DNA of 64,000 nt from Leisingera sp. ANG1 (GTDB lineage Bacteria > Pseudomonadota > Alphaproteobacteria > Rhodobacterales > Rhodobacteraceae), in NCBI RefSeq assembly GCF_000203975.2, contig NZ_AFCF02000005.1, forward strand, positions 122,581-186,580. Reading direction: 5' to 3'. The position numbers and the translations under genes were made by a program. The notes beneath the pieces were generated by a model. The model was not told the DNA's origin and made no database searches. It saw only the letters and a program-made list of their open reading frames with translations. Shown here piece by piece: positions 48,353 to 59,273 of this stretch (position 1 is its first letter; each line of letters begins with the position of its first letter).

Positions 48353-50158
48353 ATGCTTGCCGCAATCCTGATGGCCACGGCCGGCGTCGCCGCAGCAGCC
48401 GCCGTCATCGACTCGATCAACGACGAAGACGATGCCTCCGTCACCCCTGACGAGCCGGAACTGCTCCCCGAGCCGGAGCCAGAACCCGAGCCTGAATTTG
48501 AGGAAACTGTTCGCGGCACGGCCGGAGACGACGTGCTTGAGATATTCAGCGGCCAGACCGGGTTTGGCCTGGACGGCAACGACACTCTCGGCCAGCGCTT
48601 TGAGGACAATCTCACCCTGCATGGCGGTGACGGGGATGACTACCTGTACTTTGGCAACAACGGCATCGCCACAGGCGGGGACGGAAACGACACGATTGAT
48701 GCGGGATCCTTCATCGAAGTGTCCGGCGGTCAGGGCGACGACGAAATCAGCGCCGGCCGGGAAGCCGAGGTTGATGGCGGCAGCGGCAATGATACGATCA
48801 GCGCAGGCTTGCAAGGTACCGTTACGGGCGGTGCCGGAAATGATCTCATTGACAGCGGCAGGGAGAGCGCGGTTTCAGGCGGCACCGGCGACGACACGCT
48901 GAGCGGTTCAAGCGGCAGCACGCTTGAAGGCGGCGCCGGAAACGACGAAATCCACCTCCGGCCCTGGTCTGGCGAACGTGCTTACGGCAGCGGCGGTGAC
49001 GGCGCAGATAACCTGACCGGCAACGGCCACGTGGATCTTCATGGCGGTGAAGGCAACGACACGCTGACCTATACCCACGCCTTTGACCGGAGCGAGGCCC
49101 CTGGCATTCTGACAGGCGGCGCCGGGGCAGATGTGTTCAACGTTGGGACGACGCATACCGGCGCGACAATCACGGATGCGGAGAAGACAACCGCCATCAT
49201 CCGGGACTTTGACCCCGAGGAAGATGTACTGGCGCTTTATACCGGCGAATTCGAGGGACAGGATTTTGGCAGCATAGTGGAGTTTGAAACGCGCCCTGAC
49301 GGGGACAGCACAGAGGTGGTTGTTCGCTTTACTGGTTCCCATGCCGCCTCTGACGCCTACGTCAAGACGGCGGTGATCCGGGTGGAAGGTGTCAGCGATC
49401 TCTCTGCAGACCAGATCCTGCTGATCGACAGCGGCGGACCGGAGCTTGACCCGGTGTTTGGCGACGGCACCGGTGAAACCTACGCTGGCGGCAGCTCCTC
49501 CTATTATTCCACTTTTGGCGGAGATGACACTGTTGAGGCGGGCGGCATTCACGATGTTGCACGGCTGGGAGACGGCAATGACGTGCTGACCGCCACCAGC
49601 CACAGCCTGTCGGTGAACGCCGGCAACGGCGATGATGCCATTGTCTGGACCCCTGCCGGATCTTCGGACAGCGGCAGCATCATCGACCTGGGCGCAGGTG
49701 ATGACACGCTGACGGCCAGCGGTGACAACCTTGAGGTCCGCACTGGCCTGGGCACGGATGTGGTCGACATTTCCCGCGACGCCGGCGCAGACATCGAAGT
49801 CCAGAGCCAGGGCGGCAATCAGCTCAGCGTTGGCATGGGCCACGATGTGCATATGGCTGGCGATGGCGACCGGATGACCGTGAATATCTACCCTGAGCAT
49901 CTGGACCGGGACTCGGGGCTGCTGACGCTGGCTAGCTCAAGCGTCACGGATTTCACCGTCACATTGAACCTGCCTTCGGAGATTGAAGGCCCCCTCGAAA
50001 TCACCCGCGAATTCGACGGGCGGTATGAGCAGCAGGAAGTCTACCGCTACACGTTCGCGGCTGAGGATGGGACTGAGCTGCTGGTGATGGACATTCCGGA
50101 GGGCAACGCATTCTCCGCGGATGATGTCATCGTGAACAGAGACGTGGTGTTTACCTGA
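48353..50158 (+). CDS. RTX-like calcium-binding repeat protein, membrane-anchored or secreted
   Basis: A 601-residue acidic protein. A hydrophobic N-terminus (about 1-20, LAAILMATAGVAAAAAVI) acts as a signal or anchor. It is followed by an acidic, Pro/Glu-rich linker (30-52) and a beta-rich body. At 73-191 seven near-perfect 17-residue units carry GGxGxD motifs. More degenerate copies occur at about 235-260, 405-420, 440-455 and 470-485. Such Gly/Asp turns bind Ca2+ in beta rolls. RTX proteins are usually exported by type I secretion with a C-terminal signal, but no ABC exporter is near, and the N-terminal segment is not typical of them. The ATG at 48353 follows GAAGGACC. Function unknown. 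Confidence 0.8.
   Translation: MLAAILMATAGVAAAAAVIDSINDEDDASVTPDEPELLPEPEPEPEPEFEETVRGTAGDDVLEIFSGQTGFGLDGNDTLGQRFEDNLTLHGGDGDDYLYFGNNGIATGGDGNDTIDAGSFIEVSGGQGDDEISAGREAEVDGGSGNDTISAGLQGTVTGGAGNDLIDSGRESAVSGGTGDDTLSGSSGSTLEGGAGNDEIHLRPWSGERAYGSGGDGADNLTGNGHVDLHGGEGNDTLTYTHAFDRSEAPGILTGGAGADVFNVGTTHTGATITDAEKTTAIIRDFDPEEDVLALYTGEFEGQDFGSIVEFETRPDGDSTEVVVRFTGSHAASDAYVKTAVIRVEGVSDLSADQILLIDSGGPELDPVFGDGTGETYAGGSSSYYSTFGGDDTVEAGGIHDVARLGDGNDVLTATSHSLSVNAGNGDDAIVWTPAGSSDSGSIIDLGAGDDTLTASGDNLEVRTGLGTDVVDISRDAGADIEVQSQGGNQLSVGMGHDVHMAGDGDRMTVNIYPEHLDRDSGLLTLASSSVTDFTVTLNLPSEIEGPLEITREFDGRYEQQEVYRYTFAAEDGTELLVMDIPEGNAFSADDVIVNRDVVFT
48569..48925 (+). repeat. seven tandem 51-bp coding repeats
   Basis: Within the RTX-like gene, seven consecutive units of 51 bp (17 residues) follow the pattern x-G-G-x-G-[ND]-D-x-I/L-x-x-G-x-x-x-x-V. 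Unit boundaries fall at residues 73, 90, 107, 124, 141, 158 and 175. DNA identity between units is moderate and conserved mainly at Gly/Asp codons, so this is an old protein-level repeat and not a fresh DNA duplication. Confidence 0.75.
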
Positions 50159-50197
50159 TTGCCAGAGCCGGGCGGTTCTGATTGCCCCGGTGCCGCT

Positions 50198-50944
50198 TCA
50201 GGCCGGTTCCGGCATCGGGTTTGACAGCCCCTCCAGCACCCGGATGCGGCTGGGCGACTTGGTGCGGGTCATGTGGCCTTTTTGCGGGTAGGTCTGCTTG
50301 CTGACTTCGACCATGAACACCCCGCCGGCCAGCATTGCGGGCAGCTTGCGGCCCATCTTTTCCAGCATAGCGCCGGATTTCAGCCAGAACCGCTTGTGGC
50401 TGGGCAGCCGGTAGAGCGCGGCGGTGTGCTGCTCAATGGCGAACTGATGTTCGCGCAGCTGCCCCTCCAGCTGGCGCAATGTGTAGGGCCGGCCAAAGCC
50501 GAAGGGCGTCAAATCGGAGCGCGCCCAGAGGCCCGCCCGGTTCGGGACAATGAAAATCGCCCGTCCGCCCGGCCCCAGCGCCCGCCAGCATTCCTCCAGG
50601 AGCTTGCTGGGCCGTTCCGAGGTTTCCAGCCCGTGCATCACCACCAGCCGGTCAGCTCGGCCGGTGTCGATGGGCCAGCTGGTCTCCTCGCACAGGACCG
50701 AAACGTTCGGCATGCCTGCAGGCCATTGCATCACCCCCTGCGGCCCCGGCATAAGCGCCATCACCCGGCGCGCCTCCGGCAGGTAGGGGCGTAACAGCGG
50801 TGCGGCAAAGCCGAAGCCTGCCACTGTCAGGCCGGCGGCCTCCGGCCACAGCTCCAGCAGACGGCCGCGGATCGAGGCCTGCGCCGCGCGCCCCAGGGTG
50901 CTGCGGTAGTAGAAGTTCCTGAGATCCTGGACATCAAGATGCAT
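50198..50944 (-). CDS. class I SAM-dependent methyltransferase
   Basis: A 248-residue protein. It begins [22 protein letters not shown], has a degenerate motif I region ([17 protein letters not shown]), a [12 protein letters not shown] region, and a [22 protein letters not shown] motif typical of Methyltransf_11 proteins near gloB in this family. The C-terminus is basic. It faces gloB from the opposite strand; the two starts are 55 bp apart. The substrate is unknown. Confidence 0.8.
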   Translation of the reverse strand: MHLDVQDLRNFYYRSTLGRAAQASIRGRLLELWPEAAGLTVAGFGFAAPLLRPYLPEARRVMALMPGPQGVMQWPAGMPNVSVLCEETSWPIDTGRADRLVVMHGLETSERPSKLLEECWRALGPGGRAIFIVPNRAGLWARSDLTPFGFGRPYTLRQLEGQLREHQFAIEQHTAALYRLPSHKRFWLKSGAMLEKMGRKLPAMLAGGVFMVEVSKQTYPQKGHMTRTKSPSRIRVLEGLSNPMPEPA

Positions 50945-50999
50945 TGCGGGCGCCTGCTGCTTCGGCCAATCTGGGCGCAGTTTAGCAATGTAAAGGCGA

Positions 51000-51773
51000 A
51001 TGACCATGCCTCTTGAGATCATCACCCTGCCCTGCCTGTCGGATAACTATGCCTTTTTGATCCATAATCCGGCCTCTGGCGAGACCGCGCTGGTGGATGC
51101 GCCCGAGGCCGGCGCCATCAAGGCCGCCCTGTCTGAGCGCGGCTGGGGGCTGGACTGGATCCTGCTGACCCACCACCACTGGGACCATGTGGACGGGGTG
51201 GCGGAGCTGCGCGAGGCCTATGGCGCCAAGGTGACCGGTGCGAAGGCGGACGCCCACCGGCTGCCTGATCTGGACAAAACGGTAGAGGACGGCGGCAGCT
51301 TCACCCTGCTGGGTGAGGAGGTGCAGGTGATAGATGTATCCGGCCATACGGTCGGCCATATCGCCTATTACCTGCCCGGCGCGGCGGCGGTTTTCACCGC
51401 CGACAGCCTGATGGCGCTGGGATGCGGACGGCTGTTTGAGGGCACACCCCAGCAGATGTGGGCCAGCCTGTCGAAACTTGCCGCGCTGCCACCGCAAACT
51501 ATGGTTTATTCAGGACATGAATACACCCAGGCTAACGGTGCTTTTGCGGTCACCGTGGACCCCGGCAACCCGGCGTTGCAGGCGCGGGTAAGTGATATCG
51601 CAAAGGCCCGCGAAAGCAGCACCCCCACGGTGCCGTCCTCCCTGCAATTGGAACTTGACACCAATCCGTTCCTGCGTGCCGGTGACAGTGCCGTGAGAGC
51701 ACATCTGGGCATGCAAGGCGCTGAAGACGCAGAGGTTTTTGCCGAAATCCGCAAGCGCAAAGACAATTTTTGA
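51000..51773 (+). CDS. gloB: hydroxyacylglutathione hydrolase (glyoxalase II)
   Basis: A 257-residue metallo-beta-lactamase-fold enzyme. The metal motif [10 protein letters not shown] holds His58, His60, Asp62 and His63, with further ligands in [28 protein letters not shown] and YSGHEYT. The C-terminal glutathione-binding end has IRKRKDNF. It hydrolyses S-lactoylglutathione to lactate and glutathione, completing methylglyoxal detoxification. Start at 51000 after AAAGGCGA; ATG at 51006 is an alternative. The following 176 bp lead to clpA. Confidence 0.95.
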   Translation: MTMPLEIITLPCLSDNYAFLIHNPASGETALVDAPEAGAIKAALSERGWGLDWILLTHHHWDHVDGVAELREAYGAKVTGAKADAHRLPDLDKTVEDGGSFTLLGEEVQVIDVSGHTVGHIAYYLPGAAAVFTADSLMALGCGRLFEGTPQQMWASLSKLAALPPQTMVYSGHEYTQANGAFAVTVDPGNPALQARVSDIAKARESSTPTVPSSLQLELDTNPFLRAGDSAVRAHLGMQGAEDAEVFAEIRKRKDNF

Positions 51774-51949
51774 GCAAATCAAGGGTATCGGGGCGCAACA
51801 GGGAGAAAATAATTGTGACCCCAAAATGAAGAAAAGACCTTGAAGCCGGCGCTCTATCAACCAAACTCTAACCTTATAAGCACATGGTTGAACTGAGGGG
51901 TTGGTTAATACCGCCCCACCGGCCAACCCAAGATCAGAGGAGCACGACC

Positions 51950-54273
<2,324 letters not shown>

Positions 54274-54274
<1 letters not shown>

Positions 54275-55245
54275 TGCGCCTCGCATCCCTGCTGACATTA
54301 CTATCGCTCGCCGCGCCCGCCGCGGCGGGCGATTTTGTTTTGCAGTTCCCGCTGGACTGCACCCTGGGTGAGGATTGCCGCATCCAGCAGTTCGTGGACC
54401 GCGATCCCGGTAAAGAGGCAACCGATTTCACCTGCGGCACGCTCAGCTATGACGGCCACAAGGGCACCGACTTTGCCTTGCCCTACTTGTCGGACATGCA
54501 CGCAGGTGTTGCCGTGCGCGCGGCGGCGGATGGTGTCGTCCGCGGCACCCGGAATTCGATGCCGGATCAGTATGCCAATGGCCAGAACGAAGCCGCCATT
54601 GACGGCAAGGAGTGCGGCAACGGCGTGGTGCTAAGCCACGGCAGCGGCTGGGAGACCCAATACTGCCACATGAAGCGCGGCTCGGTCCGGGTTGAAAGCG
54701 GCCAGAAGGTCCGGGCCGGTGATGTGCTGGGCGAGGTTGGCCTGTCCGGCCAGACCCAGTTCCCGCATCTGCACCTGTCGGTGCGCAAGGACGGCGCGGT
54801 GGTGGACCCATTTGCGCCGGACAGCCTGGACAGCTGCGGCGGACCCGCCTCGCATACCCTGTGGGCCGATCCCCTGCCCTACCAGCCGGGCGGGCTGATC
54901 GGGGCCGGATTTTCCACGGCCATTCCGGAATTTGACGCAATTCAGGCCGGCACCGCTGATCAAGCACCACTGGCGGCGGATGCGCCTGCGCTGGTGTTCT
55001 GGGCCTATGCCTATGGCAGCCAGGCCGGCGACCAGCTGGAGTTGAGCGTGACCGGTCCAGGCGGTGAGCTGGTCTCGCACAGCGAAGCGCTGGAGCGCAC
55101 ACAGGCGCAACTGTTCCGCGCGGCCGGGCGCCGCCTGCGCGGCGGGCAATGGCCTGCAGGCACCTATACCGGAACCGCCCGGCTGATGCGGGACGGCACC
55201 GAAGTGGACAGGTTTTCCCGTACCATGGTGATCCCGCCCGCCTGA
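54274..55245 (+). CDS. M23-family (LytM-like) peptidase
   Basis: A 323-residue exported metallopeptidase. Signal peptide 1-19 (MRLASLLTLLSLAAPAAAG). The zinc site is present: His62 and Asp66 in GHKGTDFAL, His133 in QYCHMKRG and HLH at 166-168. Six or more cysteines suggest disulfides. A C-terminal beta domain (about 225-323) follows. It should cut peptidoglycan cross-links in the periplasm. It shares one base with the clpA stop, so the two are coupled in translation, though their compartments differ. Confidence 0.88.
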
Positions 55246-55274
55246 GGCGCAGTCTCTCAACGGTATTGCAACCG

Positions 55275-55304
55275 CCGCTGCCGGGGCGTCAGCCGCGGCA
55301 GCGG
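55275..55304 (+). terminator. GC-rich hairpin after the M23 peptidase
   Basis: 9-bp stem CCGCTGCCG/CGGCAGCGG with a 12-nt loop, 29 bp after the stop, followed by more GC-rich sequence and no T tract. A weak or Rho-dependent end is likely. Confidence 0.4.
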
Positions 55305-55392
55305 CCCGGCGCGGCGGCCCGGCAGGGCCGGCTGGCGCCGGGCGGGAGGCCTCTGCCTGCGGGCTGCCGTGCGGCCGGAAGCCGCTTCTAAT

Positions 55393-55510
55393 TTGATAAA
55401 TCCGGAAACCGCAATAGTTTATAGGACAGCCCTACTGCCCGGTGGGGCAGCAACCCGTGTGTAACTAGTAGCTTGTCTCCTTTAGTGAAGCGGGTTGCAC
55501 CCCGCGGGCC
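55393..55510 (+). ncRNA. candidate structured non-coding RNA
   Basis: Between two convergent genes, an 18-bp interrupted stem (55437-55457 with 55491-55509) carries a 33-nt loop. The stem is made of blocks of 4, 6 and 8 pairs. The loop contains TCTCCTTT, an anti-Shine-Dalgarno-like stretch that would be unpaired. A weak promoter-like pair, TTGATA (55393) and TTTATA (55418), lies just upstream. No coding frame or T-rich end is seen. Read on the other strand the loop carries AAAGGAGA. Whether it is transcribed, and from which strand, is inferred. Confidence 0.4.
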
Positions 55511-55563
55511 GTGGCGGGGTTCTGCTGCTCAACTGGTCCGCTGCTGGCGGGTGCCCGGACGGC

Positions 55564-57405
55564 TCACTTCTCGGTAAACTTCAGCTCGATCCGGCGGTTC
55601 TGGGCACGCGCCTCAGGCGTGTCTGCCGGGTTGACCGGCTGGTATTCCCCGAACCCGTTGGCGGCCAGCCGCGACGGCGGCACACCCAGCGCCTCAACCA
55701 TGTAGCGCACCACCGACAGCGCCCGGCCCTGGCTAAGCTCCCAGTTATCGGCAAACTTGGGGTGTGCGCCCAACGGCGTGTTGTCGGTGTGCCCGTCGAC
55801 CCGGATGATCCAGTTGATCTCCGGCGGGATGGCCGCCACCACGCTTTGCAGGATCGACACCACCTTGGCGATCTCCACCCGCCCTTCAGGCGACAGGGTG
55901 GCGCTGCCGGGCTGAAACAGAACCTCGGAGGCAAAGACAAAACGGTCGCCCTGGATGCGGACCCCCTCCTGCGTGCCCAGCAAATCGCGGAGGCGGCCGA
56001 AGAACTCGGAGCGGTAGCGCTCCAGGTCCTGCGCCTTGGCGGTGAGCTCCTCCGCTTCGGCCTCCAGCCGCTTGCGCTCCTGCTCTTCCAGCAGCCGCCG
56101 CTTGCGTTCCTCGGATGCCGCGCGGGCCAGGGCCGCGTTCAGGTCCTGACCGAGGTTCTGCAATTGTACCTGCTGAGCCGCGTCGCGGGCCTGGTAGTCG
56201 TCCAGGATGGCCTGCAGTCCGCCCAGCTGCTCGCGCAGGGCTGCGACCTGTTGATTGAGCAGCGCGGTTTCGCGGCGGGCTTCTTCCGATACCGCCTGTT
56301 CCAGCGAGAGGGCGGCCCGAGCCTGGGCCAGCAAGGCGGCGCGTTCTTCGGCCTGGGTCAGCCGTTCGGTTGCGGAGGCTTCTGCCGCCTCCTGCGCAGT
56401 CACTGCCGCCAGCAGGCGCTGGCGCAGCACGTCCAGATCCTCTGCCTGGGTTTCCGCGGCTGCGAGGGCGGCTTTGGCTTCGGCAAGCTCCGCCGCCAGC
56501 CGTCCGGCCTCGGCGTCGGAGCCTGCACGGGCGGCTTCCAGTTCCAAGAGCTGCGCGTCCAGCTGTTTCTTTGCGGCCTCTGCCGCCGCCAGCAGGGTCA
56601 GGGTGTCCTCAGCCTGTTGCCGCTGCGCCTCCAGCGCCAGGGTCATGGCGGTCAGTTCCGCATCTGCCGACTGCAATTTCTCGCGCAGGGCCTCAGCGGC
56701 GGCGGCCTCAACCAGCCGGGCGGCCTCCTCCGCGCTCAGCTGTTCCTGCAGGCCGGCGATTTCTTCTGACTTGGCTGCCTCCTCCGCTTCAAGGCTGGCG
56801 ATCAGCGCCTCCATCGCCTCGCGCTGTGCAGCTGCCAGCCGGGCAGCCTCTGTCTGGGCGTCGATTTCGCCGCGGGCCTGGGCCAGCGCCAGATTCAGCG
56901 CTTCCTGCTCGCTGAGGAGTGCGGCGCGGGCGGCTTCGAGGTTTTCGCGTTCTGCGCTGAGGTCCGCAATCCGCGCCTGAGCTGCGTCGCGGCTGGCGAT
57001 CAGCGCGGCCACCTGAGCCTCAAAACTGGTGATACGGCTGGCAGCCTCGGCCAATTCGCCGGCCTGGCGGTCGCGTTCGGCGGTCAGCGAGGTGATCAGG
57101 CTGCGGGCCTGTTCCAGATCCTGTTCCGCCGTGTTGAGGGTCGAGGTCAGCGCCCCCAACCGGGCGTTCAGGCGCCGGTTTTCGCGTTCTTCCAGCCCCA
57201 GTGCCGAGGCCAGCGCGCTGACCTCGGCGGAGAGTTCGTCCAGCTGGCTTTCCTGACCGGTGATGGTTTCGCGCAGCACGAACTGCACCACCATGAAGAT
57301 GGTCAGCACAAACATCAGCACCAGCAGAAGCCCGGTCATCGCATCGACAAACCCCGGCCAGATCGAGGCCTGGAACCGCTGTCCTGTGCGCCGGGAAAGG
57401 GCCAT
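55564..57405 (-). CDS. MotB/OmpA-like protein with very long coiled coil
   Basis: A 613-residue envelope protein. One transmembrane helix (about 20-44) carries Asp21 in PGFVDAMTGLLLVLMFVL, the position of the proton-path Asp of MotB. A very long coiled coil (about 50-465) is rich in Ala/Glu/Leu/Gln heptads. A C-terminal OmpA peptidoglycan-binding domain (about 475-613) has VDGHTDNTPLG and NWELSQGRALSVVRYM. The partner MotA/ExbB-like gene lies 3 bp upstream. It should reach from the inner membrane to the cell wall. It resembles ZorB, but here the long rod sits in the MotB-like chain. Confidence 0.85.
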   Translation of the reverse strand: MALSRRTGQRFQASIWPGFVDAMTGLLLVLMFVLTIFMVVQFVLRETITGQESQLDELSAEVSALASALGLEERENRRLNARLGALTSTLNTAEQDLEQARSLITSLTAERDRQAGELAEAASRITSFEAQVAALIASRDAAQARIADLSAERENLEAARAALLSEQEALNLALAQARGEIDAQTEAARLAAAQREAMEALIASLEAEEAAKSEEIAGLQEQLSAEEAARLVEAAAAEALREKLQSADAELTAMTLALEAQRQQAEDTLTLLAAAEAAKKQLDAQLLELEAARAGSDAEAGRLAAELAEAKAALAAAETQAEDLDVLRQRLLAAVTAQEAAEASATERLTQAEERAALLAQARAALSLEQAVSEEARRETALLNQQVAALREQLGGLQAILDDYQARDAAQQVQLQNLGQDLNAALARAASEERKRRLLEEQERKRLEAEAEELTAKAQDLERYRSEFFGRLRDLLGTQEGVRIQGDRFVFASEVLFQPGSATLSPEGRVEIAKVVSILQSVVAAIPPEINWIIRVDGHTDNTPLGAHPKFADNWELSQGRALSVVRYMVEALGVPPSRLAANGFGEYQPVNPADTPEARAQNRRIELKFTEK

Positions 57406-57408
57406 AGC

Positions 57409-58599
57409 TTACTCCCCCGTGCCCCGGTCCGATGTGCCGCCGCGGGCCAGGCCGCGCGGACGGGCAAAGGCCTTGATCATCAGGTCGATGTCCTTGCGCA
57501 GCTCGGTCAAGCTTTCCTGGCGGCCGGCCGAGATTTCCTCGAGAATGCGCAGCATCTGCACGTCGATCGAGCGCAGCCGCATCCGGCTTTCAGCGTCGAT
57601 GCCGCCGTGTTCGCTTTGGGCGCGCAGGATCTCGGTCAGCGCCTCCTGACCCACGGCAACCCGGTCCAGCGCCGCGGTGATGGTGCCGGTCTGATCCTGT
57701 CGGCGGTTCATGTCCTGGATGGTTTCGACCAGATCCGTCAGGCGCTGATCCACCGCGGCGCGGCCTTCGGCGGTTTCAACGAACATGACCTGCAGCGCCT
57801 CCATCTGCTCTGCCATGGTGTCGAGCACCTGGGAGACCACGCCGCTGTCCCCGGCGCCTTCCTCGCCGGAGGAGAAGCTGACGCGGGTGATGGAGGAGAG
57901 CCATTCCTCCAGCTCGCGGTAAAAGCGGTTCTGGCCATGGCCTGCGAAGAGTTCGAGCAGGCCAACAATCAGCGAGCCCGCGAGGCCCAGCAGCGAGGAA
58001 GCGAAGGCGACGCCCATGCCGCCCAGCTGCGCCTCAAGGCCCGTCATCAGGCGGTTGAAGACCGAGAGGCCCTCCTCACCTTCCTGCGGCGCAAGGCTGC
58101 GGATGGTGTCGACAACCGCGGGAACGGTGGTGGCAAGGCCGTAGAAGGTGCCAAGAAGGCCCAGAAAAATCAGCAGGTTGACGATGTAGCGGGTGATCTC
58201 GCGGTCTTCGTCGATGCGGCTGGCGACGGAGTCGAGAATGGATCGTGTGGAGGAGGATCCCAGCTGCATCCGGGCAGAACGCGAACCCAGCAGCGAGGCC
58301 AAGGGGGCCAGTATCGAAGGCGGGCGGCGGTGATCCTGAGTGTCGCCCGCGGCAAAGCGTTCGATCCAGCGCACCGAGCCAATCAGCTGCACCACCTGCC
58401 AGAAACAGGCCAGCACACCAATCACGAAAACCAGCACGATAAAGCCGTTGAGCCAGGGATTGGCCTGGAACACCGGCAGCACCCGCGGCAGCGCCACGAA
58501 GGCGCCGAACCCCGAAAGCCCCAGCGCGATCAGCATCATGATGATCTGCCGCACCGGCTGGGAGAACTGCGGCCGGGTCTTGCGGTCTGGCTGCGCCAT
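57409..58599 (-). CDS. MotA/TolQ/ExbB-family ion-channel protein
   Basis: A 396-residue inner-membrane protein with four helices: about 18-38 (MMLIALGLSGFGAFVAL), 49-73 (FIVLVFVIGVLACFWQ), 137-159 (IVNLLIFLGLLGTFYGL) and 195-221 (VAFASSLLGLAGSLIVGLL). The third and fourth carry the MotA/ExbB small-residue pattern. A long cytoplasmic helical tail follows (about 235-396). With the downstream gene it probably forms an ion-driven unit. The ATG at 58599 after AGGAG is preferred to a GTG at 58617. The driven process is unknown. Confidence 0.85.
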   Translation of the reverse strand: MAQPDRKTRPQFSQPVRQIIMMLIALGLSGFGAFVALPRVLPVFQANPWLNGFIVLVFVIGVLACFWQVVQLIGSVRWIERFAAGDTQDHRRPPSILAPLASLLGSRSARMQLGSSSTRSILDSVASRIDEDREITRYIVNLLIFLGLLGTFYGLATTVPAVVDTIRSLAPQEGEEGLSVFNRLMTGLEAQLGGMGVAFASSLLGLAGSLIVGLLELFAGHGQNRFYRELEEWLSSITRVSFSSGEEGAGDSGVVSQVLDTMAEQMEALQVMFVETAEGRAAVDQRLTDLVETIQDMNRRQDQTGTITAALDRVAVGQEALTEILRAQSEHGGIDAESRMRLRSIDVQMLRILEEISAGRQESLTELRKDIDLMIKAFARPRGLARGGTSDRGTGE

Positions 58600-58675
58600 A
58601 TTGCTGGCTCCTGACACTTTTGTCTGCTCGTGTTGCCCCGCAGCCTATAAGCAAAGTGTCAAAAGCGCCAAGGCT

Positions 58676-59206
58676 TTATGCGGTGATTTCCCGCACCCGG
58701 CCCGCCAGCCAGTCCAGATCGCTGTCATGCAGCCCGATCTCGGCCAGATGCTCTGCGGTGTTGTAGAGGTATTCGGTATTGGGGCCGCGTCCGCCCACGG
58801 CGTGGGCGATGATCTGGGCCTGCTCTTCGAGGCTGAGGCCGCCGCAATACTGCACATGATGCGGGTCGATCACATAGGTGACGGCGGTGACCGTGGAGCC
58901 ATCCGCCAGCTCGACCGCAAGGTCACGCTCCAGATAGGCAGAGGAAATCAGCTCGCGCTCGCGCAGCTCCGCCAGGGTCTGCTCCTCGTGGCCCGCCTCA
59001 ACCGCCAGGGCGATGCCCTTGCAATGGGCGTCTTCGACCGCGTCCAGCGCCAGCACCAGGCCGGGTTTTTCTTCGCTTCCGCGATGGTGGATCGAAGACA
59101 TGCAGAAGGAGCGCGCGTAGCCGTGCAGCACCGCGATCTCACGCCGCGCCACAGGAAAACCCGGGTTCCAAAGAAGTGATCCGTATCCGAATACCCACAT
59201 TGTCAT
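58676..59206 (-). CDS. gamma-glutamylcyclotransferase, ChaC-like
   Basis: A 176-residue protein with the family opening MTMWVFGYGSLLWNPGF (YGSL at 8-11), RSFCMSSIHHRG, and the segment ELISSAYLERDLAVEL in the usual place of the catalytic Glu. ChaC enzymes split glutathione to 5-oxoproline and Cys-Gly. The neighbour gloB is also a glutathione enzyme, but lies 7.5 kb away. The start at 59206 is set by the conserved N-terminus; an ATG two codons later is possible. It diverges from the DUF2125 gene. Confidence 0.85.
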   Translation of the reverse strand: MTMWVFGYGSLLWNPGFPVARREIAVLHGYARSFCMSSIHHRGSEEKPGLVLALDAVEDAHCKGIALAVEAGHEEQTLAELRERELISSAYLERDLAVELADGSTVTAVTYVIDPHHVQYCGGLSLEEQAQIIAHAVGGRGPNTEYLYNTAEHLAEIGLHDSDLDWLAGRVREITA

Positions 59207-59273
59207 GTCGTCTGGCCCTTTCCGTGCCCTCCCTATAAACAGCAATCCTGGTCCGGACAAAAGAGGCTATCCG

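Noticed and set aside
48569..48925. CRISPR-like array
   Set aside because: The 51-bp period comes from a protein repeat in frame; there are no identical repeats, no unique spacers and no cas genes.
51898..51929. 7-bp stem GGGTTGG/CCAACCC in the clpA leader as a riboswitch
   Set aside because: One short stem with an 18-nt loop and no conserved riboswitch core; likely chance.
55429..55510. tRNA gene
   Set aside because: The stem-loop has no cloverleaf, no T-loop GTTCRA and no CCA; the loop is too long.
55564..58599. Zorya-type phage defence operon
   Set aside because: The MotA/MotB-like pair fits ZorA/ZorB only in outline. No ZorC, ZorD or ZorE gene is next to it; the neighbours are chaC and DUF2125.
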